Of a stretch of DNA of 34,614 nt, positions 16,926 through 23,264 are shown one piece after another. Position numbers and translations under genes: made by a program. The DNA lies in the NCBI GenBank assembly GCA_022572485.1, contig JACZVU010000009.1, positions 1-34,614 of the forward strand, written 5' to 3'. Numbering within the stretch: the stretch's first letter is position 1; every line of letters begins with the position of its first letter. Source of the stretch: Myxococcales bacterium. Its GTDB lineage: Bacteria; Myxococcota_A; UBA9160; SMWR01. The notes beneath the pieces are model-generated. The model did not search any database. It saw nothing but the letters and a program-made list of their open reading frames with translations, and was not told the DNA's origin.

Positions 16926-17404
16926 TTCACGCCGAACTTGATGTTCAGCGGCGAGGTTTTCAGATCCACCAACGCCTCGTTCCGCTCAGCGGGGTCGTAG
17001 AGCGGATCGAGGTCGGCGTCGAAGAACCACAACCCCAAGCCAGGCAGCAGCTCCAGCAACCCCACGATCTCGCGGATGGCGCCGCCGCCGATCTGGACGC
17101 CCAGGATCCACACATAACCGGGAAGCGGGAAGACGATCCGCACCCATTGAGAATCGTCGATCTCCCGCAGATTCGTGTGGAGCGCCTTGCCGGCCGTGAG
17201 GGGTGAGGCGGCGATGTCGAATGGCGCGAAGAGGATGTTGCCCAGCGAGCGCTTCAGGGTCTCGGGAGTTGCGGAAGCGGGCGTCGAAGCGAAGAGGACG
17301 AGCACCGAGGTGAAGAGGACGAGCACCGAGGTGAAGAGCGCGGGCATCGAGACGGCGAGCGCGCGGGTCGAGCCGCGAATGGGCGAAGCGTCCCGCGGTC
17401 TCAT
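16901..17404 (-). CDS. Secreted hypothetical protein, resembling exosortase-associated small proteins
   Basis: This 167-residue protein starts at ATG 17404, where GGAGG stands 7 bases upstream, and opens with a long signal peptide ending near ASA-TPE. The mature part contains LGNILFAPFDIAASPLTAGK, a glycine-rich stretch IGGGAIREIVGLLELLPG, and a conserved-looking ending LKTSPLNIKFGVNYV. The layout reminds me of the TIGR04073 group annotated as exosortase-associated, but I am not certain. Seven residues of the signal core (LFTSVLV) are duplicated in tandem by a perfect 21-bp repeat. It converges on miaA and overlaps its last 25 bases. Function unknown; probably periplasmic or outer-membrane linked. 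Confidence 0.7.
   Translation of the reverse strand: MRPRDASPIRGSTRALAVSMPALFTSVLVLFTSVLVLFASTPASATPETLKRSLGNILFAPFDIAASPLTAGKALHTNLREIDDSQWVRIVFPLPGYVWILGVQIGGGAIREIVGLLELLPGLGLWFFDADLDPLYDPAERNEALVDLKTSPLNIKFGVNYVVSPTQ
17291..17332. repeat. Perfect 21-bp tandem duplication in a signal peptide
   Basis: The 21-bp unit at 17291-17311 (beginning GAAGAGGACGAGCACC) is repeated exactly at 17312-17332. It is in frame and doubles seven residues in the hydrophobic core of the signal peptide of the secreted protein on the minus strand. A third, diverged start of the unit (GAAGAG) follows. Confidence 0.9.
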
Positions 17405-17606
17405 GAGCCCCTCCAGCCCGATCGAAGCGCGAAGAGGCGCTGCACGCAGCCTGCGCGATCCGATGCGGGGCGAGCCTAAAGTGCTACAGCCGCCGCTGTC
17501 AAGCGATCTGGCCGCGGGCGATTGATGCCCGGGGCGATCGCGATACCCTGACGACACGGTTCACGCCTCGCCACCCGATTCGGTTCGGCGCATTTCGAGA
17601 CCCTCT

Positions 17607-18968
17607 ATGTCGCCCACCTCCAACCTCCCGATCGTCGCCATTGTCGGCCGCCCGAACGTCGGGAAATCGACCCTCTTCAATCGCTTTGCGGGCACGCGCC
17701 GGGCGCTCGTCGAAGACAAACCGGGCATCACCCGGGATCGGATCGCGGTCGAAATCGAAGTCGGCAAGCGCCGCGTGTTGATCGTCGACACCGCCGGGCT
17801 GGACAGAGAGGCAGAGGAGGGCCTCTATGGCGCGGTCCAGCGGCAAGCGCGGTCGGCGATTTCCGAGGCAGACGCGGTGCTCTTCCTGGTGGACGGCAAA
17901 TCCGGATTGCTGCCCGAAGACGAATCGCTCGCGCAAACCCTGCGTCAGACCTCGAAACCCGTGCTGCTCGCGGTCAACAAGATCGACCGCCCACAACACG
18001 AAGCGCGCATCGGCGAATTCTTCGGCCTCGGTTTCGAACATACCCGGGGCATTTCAGCCGAACACGCCACGGGCGCCTGGGACGCACTCGAAGCACTCGT
18101 CGAGCAGATTCCCGAGACCCGCGAAATCGGACCCGTTCGCGATGAGGGAGTCCGCATCGCGATCGTCGGCCGCCCGAATGTCGGCAAGAGCTCGCTGCTC
18201 AACCGCCTGGTCGGCGAAGACCGCGTCGTCGTATCCGACGTTCCGGGCACGACGCGCGATGCGATCGATACCTTGGTCGTGCAGGGCGATCAGCGCTTCA
18301 CCCTGATCGACACGGCGGGCCTGCGCAGGCAAGGCAGGCGGACACGAACCGCCGAAAGGGGCAGCGCGCTGATGGCCGTGCGCGCATTGGAACGCGCGCA
18401 AGTCGCATTCATCGTGCTCGACGCCAGCGAGGGCTTCCACGCACAAGATGCGACGATTGCGAGCCTCGCCCAGGAGCGCGGTTGCGCGACGGTGATCCTC
18501 GCAAACAAATGGGATCTCGTGGATCAATCTGCACCCGAGCGAGCGAAAGAAGTCCGCGAGGAAATCCAACACGGGTTGCATTTTCTCGCGGACGCGCCGC
18601 TGTGCCAAATCTCCGCGAATACCGGCGCCGGAGTCGGGCGCCTCCTCGAACGCGCGCAGAAGCTGCAACAGACCGCCGAGCGGCGGATCCCGACCGCCAA
18701 GCTGAATCGCTGGCTGCAGGACTGCGTGCGTCGCCACGAACCGGCGATGGCGCAGCGCGGAACCCGCAAACGCCCGCTGAAATTCTTCTACGCGACCCAG
18801 ACCACCGTCCGTCCACCCACCTTCGTGCTGGTCTGTACGGATCCCAGCTCCGTTCAGGATTCCTACCGCCGATTCCTCGAGAACCGACTCCGAGAGAGCT
18901 TCGACTTCGCCGGCATTCCGATTCGGCTGCGCCTGCGGCCGCGCTCGCGCAAGGACAGCCGCGAATAG
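17607..18968 (+). CDS. der: Ribosome-assembly GTPase Der (EngA)
   Basis: Der has two GTPase domains in series and a KH-like C-terminal domain, and is needed for maturation of the 50S subunit. Domain 1 shows GRPNVGKST (about residues 15-23), DTAG (about 61) and NKID (about 119); domain 2 shows GRPNVGKSS (about 188), DTAG (about 235) and NKWD (about 302). The C-terminal part (KRPLKFFYATQ, RPPTFVLVCTDP) is the KH-like domain. The length of 453 residues is typical. The predicted start is ATG 17607. A YfgM-like gene follows on the same strand; der lies near yfgM in other proteobacteria too, in a different order. Confidence 0.97.
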   Translation: MSPTSNLPIVAIVGRPNVGKSTLFNRFAGTRRALVEDKPGITRDRIAVEIEVGKRRVLIVDTAGLDREAEEGLYGAVQRQARSAISEADAVLFLVDGKSGLLPEDESLAQTLRQTSKPVLLAVNKIDRPQHEARIGEFFGLGFEHTRGISAEHATGAWDALEALVEQIPETREIGPVRDEGVRIAIVGRPNVGKSSLLNRLVGEDRVVVSDVPGTTRDAIDTLVVQGDQRFTLIDTAGLRRQGRRTRTAERGSALMAVRALERAQVAFIVLDASEGFHAQDATIASLAQERGCATVILANKWDLVDQSAPERAKEVREEIQHGLHFLADAPLCQISANTGAGVGRLLERAQKLQQTAERRIPTAKLNRWLQDCVRRHEPAMAQRGTRKRPLKFFYATQTTVRPPTFVLVCTDPSSVQDSYRRFLENRLRESFDFAGIPIRLRLRPRSRKDSRE

Positions 18969-19087
18969 GGGATCGGCCCAGGATCCGGGCCTCCGGGATC
19001 TCGATGTCGTCGAAGCATCCGATACAATCCGCGCAACCCGATCGATCCGCTCCAGCAATCTACCGGGAATTCCCGAAGAGAGGCAGC

Positions 19088-19828
19088 GTGGCCCGCAAGC
19101 GCGAACACGAGCAATCGCACGTCATCGAAGAGATCGAATCCATCGCCGAGCGCGCTGCGCAGTGGGTCCGCGAGCACCTTTCGCTGGCCATTGCTGCGTT
19201 GCTCATCGTACTCGGTACGGCCGCCGCGATCAGCGCTCTGGCCTCGCACCGGACCCGTGAGGCAGAGACCGCTTCCGACGCGCTCGATCAGGTCAAGACC
19301 GAGTATCTGCAGGCGATGGGCGCCGACCCCAATGCATTGGTGGTGCCCGAACTCGCCAACCCAGACGCGACCGCGGCGATTCAAAGCGAGTTCGCCGAAC
19401 AATTCCGCAGCGTCGCCGAAGAGCACGCGGGCACGGTGGCCGCGGCACTCGCGCGGCTCGAGCAGGGAAACCTGTCTGCGGCAGCCGGCGAAACCGACGC
19501 CGCCATTGAAATCTGGCGGGGCGCCATCAGCGACCTCGACGGAAACCCGAACCTTCAGGCAATTTTCGAACAGCGAATCGGCCAGGCCTACGAGAACGAC
19601 GCGCACTGGATCGAAGCCGCAGAATCCTACGCGGGCGCCGGAGCGGTAAAAAGCTATCCGCTGCGCCGCTGGGCGCTCGCCGAAGCGGCGCGCTGCCTGC
19701 TGCAGGCCGGCGAGATCGAACGCGCCCGCGAACTCGCGCTGAAACTCGCCACAGACGCTCCGGAGCTGATGCTGTCGCAGCGCCTCAGCGCAATGCTCGC
19801 CGAACTCCGGCAGATCCCAACACCCTGA
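19088..19828 (+). CDS. YfgM-like membrane-anchored TPR protein
   Basis: The product has a short cytoplasmic N-terminus, one membrane helix (about residues 30-51, SLAIAALLIVLGTAAAISAL) and a periplasmic helical-repeat domain (Ala- and Glu-rich helices such as TVAAALARLEQGNLSAAAGE and ALAEAARCLLQAGEIERARE). This is the layout of YfgM, an ancillary subunit near the SecYEG translocon. I choose GTG 19088, which follows AGAGAGG at about 4 bases (246 aa); ATG 19004 is in frame but adds 28 low-complexity residues and lies ahead of a -10-like TACAAT (19023-19028). Neighbourhood with der supports the assignment. The family call is from architecture and context, not from a diagnostic motif. Confidence 0.75.
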   Translation: MARKREHEQSHVIEEIESIAERAAQWVREHLSLAIAALLIVLGTAAAISALASHRTREAETASDALDQVKTEYLQAMGADPNALVVPELANPDATAAIQSEFAEQFRSVAEEHAGTVAAALARLEQGNLSAAAGETDAAIEIWRGAISDLDGNPNLQAIFEQRIGQAYENDAHWIEAAESYAGAGAVKSYPLRRWALAEAARCLLQAGEIERARELALKLATDAPELMLSQRLSAMLAELRQIPTP

Positions 19829-20228
19829 TCGAACCCTCAGCGTCCGCTGGAAGCCCCCGGCGGCGGGCCGTCCTCCCGCCCCGAACAGGGTTGCCCACAC
19901 TCTCCCAGGCGGTTGAGTTCCTTGCGGCTCATGGTCCGGGTTCCCGTCTCGTCCAGGTCGGCCTCCAGGATCCACAACGGCGCCCGAAACCCGGCATTGC
20001 CAATCTGGAGAAACCCGGCATTGCCATTTTGTGCTTACAATTTAATGTCCGATAAGTATTATTATGTTAAGTAGGAAATTTCACTCCTGAGGTCGTGGAA
20101 TTCCATGCGATCCAGTCGATTTCGCGCCGCTCGACAAGCTGCGGTTGCGCAAGCCCGCAACCCCCTCTTTCCGGTTTGGGACGGGTTGTGCTATAGGCGC
20201 GCGATTCCCAGGGGGTTAGACAGAGCGC
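19829..20228. other. 400-bp region without an intact gene
   Basis: The region between the YfgM-like gene and the UDP-sugar pyrophosphorylase holds three things: a minus-strand open stretch that looks like the end of a lost gene (19837-20034), an abrupt AT-rich patch (about 20035-20095) unlike anything else in the window, and ordinary GC-rich leader sequence before the pyrophosphorylase start. TAAGTA occurs twice in the AT-rich patch. I see no confident promoter. Confidence 0.6.
19837..20034 (-). pseudogene. Possible 3' remnant of a lost gene
   Basis: The minus strand is open for 66 codons before TGA at 19839-19837. The translation looks like real protein, with an eight-residue near-repeat (GNAGF twice), APLWILEADLDETGT and SRKELNRLGECG. 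The frame is closed upstream by TAA at 20037-20035, exactly where the AT-rich patch begins, and there is no suitable start for the conserved-looking part; the only ATG (19932) would give 31 residues. A 17-bp direct repeat (19986-20002 and 20010-20026) underlies the GNAGF duplication. Either a truncated gene or a chance frame; I cannot name the family. Confidence 0.4.
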
Positions 20229-21659
20229 GTGGGGACTGAGAGCGGCGGACCGCAAAATTACGAAGAAACACTCGGCCGCTTCCGAGATTACGGCCAGGAG
20301 CGCGTTTTTCGCTTCTGGGATCGACTCGACGAACAGCAGCGACAGGGGCTCCTCGATCAGGCCACAGCAGTCGACCTGGTGGCGTTGGAGCGCGCTCACG
20401 CCGCGGCCAGTGACCGCGGTAGCGCCCGCCCTCCGAAGCTCGAAGCCGTTCCAGTCGTGCGCCTTCCCGCTCACGGTGGCGATGCGATGGCGGCGGACCG
20501 GGCATTCGAGCGCGGCAGCCAGGCTCTTGCCGAAGGACGTGTCGCGGCACTGGTGGTGGCCGGCGGCCAGGCCACCCGGCTGGGGTTCGACGGACCCAAG
20601 GGGGCCTACCCGATCGGCCCTATCAGTGAACGTACCCTCTTCGAACAGCAGGCCCAGAAGGTCCGCGGCCTGCGCCGCCGCTACGGACACCCTCTCCCTT
20701 GGTACATCATGACGAGCGGCGCGACCGACGCCGCCACACGCGCCCTGTTCGTCGACAACGACTCGTTCAGATTGCCGAAGGAGGATGTGGTCTTCTTCCA
20801 ACAGAGCATGGTGCAGAGCCTGGACTTCGAAGGCCGCATGATGCTCGAGCAACCCGACCGGATCTTCGAAAATCCGAACGGGCACGGCGGATCGCTGACC
20901 GCCCTGCTCGCTTCTGGCGCCCTGGAGGACATGGAGCGCCGCGGCGTCGACACGGTCTTCTATTACCAGGTCGACAACCCGCTGATTCGAATCGCGGACC
21001 CCACCTACCTGGGTTTCCACCTCGAAACCGAGGCTGAGATGTCTTGCAAGGTCATTCGCAAGTGCGACCCGATGGAGAAGGTCGGCGTGGTCGCGCGGGC
21101 CGACGGCAAGATCGGTGTCATCGAGTACACCGAGATCGACGATGAACACCGATTTGCGACCGATGAAAATGGCGAGCTGGAATTCTGGGCCGGCAATGCC
21201 GCGATCCACATCTTTTCAACCGCTTTCATTCGCCGGGTTGCCGAGCACGCCGATGAGCTCCTGCCCCATCACGCCTCGGTGAAGCTGATCCCAACGATCG
21301 ACGATGACGGCCAGCCGCTTCAACCCTCCGAACCCAACGGGCGCAAACTCGAGCGCTTCGTGTTCGACGCGCTCGGTGCCGCTCGGTCCGTTTGTCTCGT
21401 GGAGGGAGATCGCAACCTGGAATACTCACCGATCAAGAACGCCGAAGGGACGGACTCGCCGTCTTCTGCTCGACGCGACCTGATCACCGTGTACCGCTCG
21501 TGGCTAGACAGCGCGGGCATCGAGTTGCCGAAGCGCAGCACCGCAATCGAAATCGACCACTCGCGGGTCGACGGCCCCGACGAAGCGCGCCAGCTGGGAA
21601 TCCGGCAGTGTGCCGAGGCCGGAGACACGATCCGCGTTCAAGCCAGGAAAAACGCATGA
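20229..21659 (+). CDS. UDP-N-acetylhexosamine pyrophosphorylase, UAP1/UDPGP type
   Basis: This 476-residue enzyme should make UDP-GlcNAc or UDP-GalNAc (or another UDP-sugar) from UTP and the sugar-1-phosphate. It belongs to the UDPGP family that includes eukaryotic UAP1, not the GlmU family. Nucleotide-binding VVAGGQATRLGFDGPKGAYP (about residues 114-133) is the key signature; IMTSGATD, PNGHGGSLTALL (about 223) and YYQVDNPL (about 246) follow, and LEYSPIKNAEG near 400 matches the C-terminal conserved block. The start is GTG 20229, with AGGGGG about 13 bases upstream, so initiation is uncertain by a few codons. The next gene starts inside its stop codon (ATGA), so translation is coupled. Substrate preference is not determined by what I can see. 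Confidence 0.92.
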   Translation: MGTESGGPQNYEETLGRFRDYGQERVFRFWDRLDEQQRQGLLDQATAVDLVALERAHAAASDRGSARPPKLEAVPVVRLPAHGGDAMAADRAFERGSQALAEGRVAALVVAGGQATRLGFDGPKGAYPIGPISERTLFEQQAQKVRGLRRRYGHPLPWYIMTSGATDAATRALFVDNDSFRLPKEDVVFFQQSMVQSLDFEGRMMLEQPDRIFENPNGHGGSLTALLASGALEDMERRGVDTVFYYQVDNPLIRIADPTYLGFHLETEAEMSCKVIRKCDPMEKVGVVARADGKIGVIEYTEIDDEHRFATDENGELEFWAGNAAIHIFSTAFIRRVAEHADELLPHHASVKLIPTIDDDGQPLQPSEPNGRKLERFVFDALGAARSVCLVEGDRNLEYSPIKNAEGTDSPSSARRDLITVYRSWLDSAGIELPKRSTAIEIDHSRVDGPDEARQLGIRQCAEAGDTIRVQARKNA

Positions 21660-22675
21660 CTCCCGTGAAGAAGACAAGCAAGGCGCGCCGCCCCGCCAAG
21701 CGCACCAGGGCAAAAACCCCGGCCAAGCGCACCAGGGCAAAAACCCCGGCCAAGCGCACCAAGGCGAAAGCCTCGGCCAAGAAGAAGCCCGCGAAAAAGG
21801 CAACGGCGGCGACATCGACGTCGAAGTCTGCGGCGCTCAAGGCCCGAAAGAAATTGGCCACCAGCAAGGCCAGGGAAAGGGCTGCGACCCTCAAGGCGAA
21901 GGAGCGCGCGGCTGCCGCCAAAGCCAAAGAGAAGGCGCAAGCCCTTAAAGCAAAAGAGAGGAACGCAGCTGCAACCGCCAAGGCGAAGGAAAGAACAAAA
22001 GCCCTCAAGGCCAAGGAGCGCGCGGCTGCCGCCAAAGCCAAAGAGAAGGCGAAAGCCCTTAAAGCAAAAGAGAGGAACGCAGCTGCAACCGCCAAGGCGA
22101 AGGAAAGAACAAAAGCCCTCAAGGCCAAGGAGCGCGCGGCTGCCGCCAAAGCCAGAGAAAAAGCCAAAACCCTCAAAGCCAAGGAAGCGGCAACCATCGC
22201 CAAGGCGAAAGCTGCCGCAGCAGCAAAGGCCAAGAAGGAAGCCGCGGCAAAAGCCAAGGCGAAAGCTGCCGCAGCAGCAAAGGCCAAGAAGGAAGCCGCG
22301 GCAAAAGCCAAGGCGAGCGCGGCCGCCCGGCGGAGCGCGTACAAAGATACGACCACCACCGACAGCGCCGGCGCCTCGCCGCTCGGAACCCGCTATATCT
22401 GTTTCGCCTGCGCCACGCGATTTTACGACCTGAACCGCCCGGAGCCGCTCTGCCCCAAGTGCGGAGAAGACCAACGCGCGAAACCCAAAGCGTCGGCCAA
22501 GCCGGCTCCCCGGCCGAAGGGGCGGGCCCGCAAGAGGAGCCGGATGGCGCCGCTGCTCGATGATGACGAGGAGGAAGTCGTCGTATCCGACGACGATGAA
22601 CTCTTGGAAGCCGGTTTCACAGAGCCCCTTCTCGAAAAACGCGGCGTCAGCGATGAGGACCCCGAGGACCTCTGA
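21656..22675 (+). CDS. Histone-H1-like Lys/Ala-rich protein fused to a FYDLN zinc-ribbon acidic domain
   Basis: The 339-residue protein has three parts. Residues 1 to about 225 are Lys/Ala-rich repeats resembling histone H1 tails and bacterial H1-like proteins, likely DNA- or RNA-binding and disordered or helical. Residues about 240-275 form a zinc ribbon, YICFACATRFYDLNRPEP followed by LCPKCGEDQ, the signature of the FYDLN acid family (TIGR02300). The tail is strongly acidic (LLDDDEEEVVVSDDDE). FYDLN proteins usually consist of just the ribbon and acidic tail; the long basic front is the unusual part. The start ATG 21656 overlaps the previous stop (ATGA), with AGGAAA 7 bases upstream. Long DNA repeats underlie the basic part. 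Confidence 0.85.
   Translation: MTPVKKTSKARRPAKRTRAKTPAKRTRAKTPAKRTKAKASAKKKPAKKATAATSTSKSAALKARKKLATSKARERAATLKAKERAAAAKAKEKAQALKAKERNAAATAKAKERTKALKAKERAAAAKAKEKAKALKAKERNAAATAKAKERTKALKAKERAAAAKAREKAKTLKAKEAATIAKAKAAAAAKAKKEAAAKAKAKAAAAAKAKKEAAAKAKASAAARRSAYKDTTTTDSAGASPLGTRYICFACATRFYDLNRPEPLCPKCGEDQRAKPKASAKPAPRPKGRARKRSRMAPLLDDDEEEVVVSDDDELLEAGFTEPLLEKRGVSDEDPEDL
21698..21778. repeat. Three 27-bp repeats in the H1-like gene
   Basis: Units at 21698-21724 and 21725-21751 are identical (starting AAGCGCACCAGGGC); 21752-21778 is a close variant. Each codes for nine residues of the KRTRAKTPA type, a proline-containing basic motif like those in H1 C-terminal tails. Confidence 0.9.
21890..22160. 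repeat. 114-bp tandem repeat in the H1-like gene
   Basis: Copies at 21890-22003 and 22004-22117 differ at only two of 114 bases; a third copy starts at 22118 and diverges after about 40 bases. Each copy codes for 38 residues of the LKAKERAAAAKAKEK type. Near-identity even at silent positions points to recent duplication or gene conversion. Confidence 0.92.
22199..22306. repeat. 54-bp perfect tandem repeat in the H1-like gene
   Basis: The unit at 22199-22252 (beginning GCCAAGGCGAAAGCTGCC) is repeated exactly at 22253-22306, followed by the first bases of a third unit. It codes for 18 residues of the AKAKAAAAAKAKKEAAAK type. Confidence 0.92.
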
Positions 22676-22708
22676 GAGCCGGGCAATCGACGCCGGCAAG
22701 CCGAGCCG

Positions 22709-23137
22709 TCAAAAGGTGGTCAATCGCCTGAAGATCATCTTGTAGATCGGTCGATTCATTTCTCGTATGACCTGTTCTTTCGCGAGCTGTTCGACCAGGA
22801 TCTGGTTCTCGGTGACCTGATAGGCGCGCTCTGTGCGTTGTTTGCTGAGACGCTGGACGCGCTCGAACTCGTCAATCCGGCTTTCCAGGAGGCCACCCTC
22901 CTGGACCGCTACTTTTTTCGTGGCCGAAGATTTGCGGTAGCGCTCCATCTGGATTGCGACCTCGTCCTGATACGCCGAAATCACCTGATTGAGTTCTTCG
23001 TCCGAGTAACCGCGGTAGGGCCGCGGCACGGCGCCCTCGATCCCCGCGTTGCGGTGGTAGTTCCAGCCACCGGCAGCGCAGAGAATTACGAGCAAGATCA
23101 GGGTCTGGCCCAGGCGTGCGTCGGATCCGCCTGCCAT
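22709..23137 (-). CDS. Small single-pass membrane protein of unknown function
   Basis: I do not recognise this 142-residue protein. It starts at ATG 23137, where GGAGGTG stands 6 bases upstream; an in-frame ATG at 23152 overlaps that ribosome-binding site and is not needed. One membrane helix (about residues 10-28, TLILLVILCAAGGW) is followed by a charged, probably coiled-coil segment (SRIDEFERVQRLSKQRTERA) and a short basic C-terminus (IYKMIFRRLTTF). A conserved-looking PRPYRGYSDEELNQVISAY lies after the helix. It is downstream of the lytic transglycosylase on the same strand with a gap of about 127 bases. The 33 bases to the H1-like gene stop hold nothing notable. Confidence 0.7.
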   Translation of the reverse strand: MAGGSDARLGQTLILLVILCAAGGWNYHRNAGIEGAVPRPYRGYSDEELNQVISAYQDEVAIQMERYRKSSATKKVAVQEGGLLESRIDEFERVQRLSKQRTERAYQVTENQILVEQLAKEQVIREMNRPIYKMIFRRLTTF

Positions 23138-23264
23138 GGGGTTCACCTCCATCCGTGTTGGGCGCCGAGGCTTTCTGCCCGCACCCTACATCCACTGCTG
23201 GAAGCGATTCGGCAGAACCGGCTCAATACTTGGGCCGATTCCAGACCTGCCTGGGCAAGCTGTC

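Noticed and set aside
21484..22359. Apparent Ala/Leu/Phe-rich membrane protein on the minus strand
   Set aside because: It is the complement of the Lys/Ala codons of the H1-like gene, an artefact of repeats.
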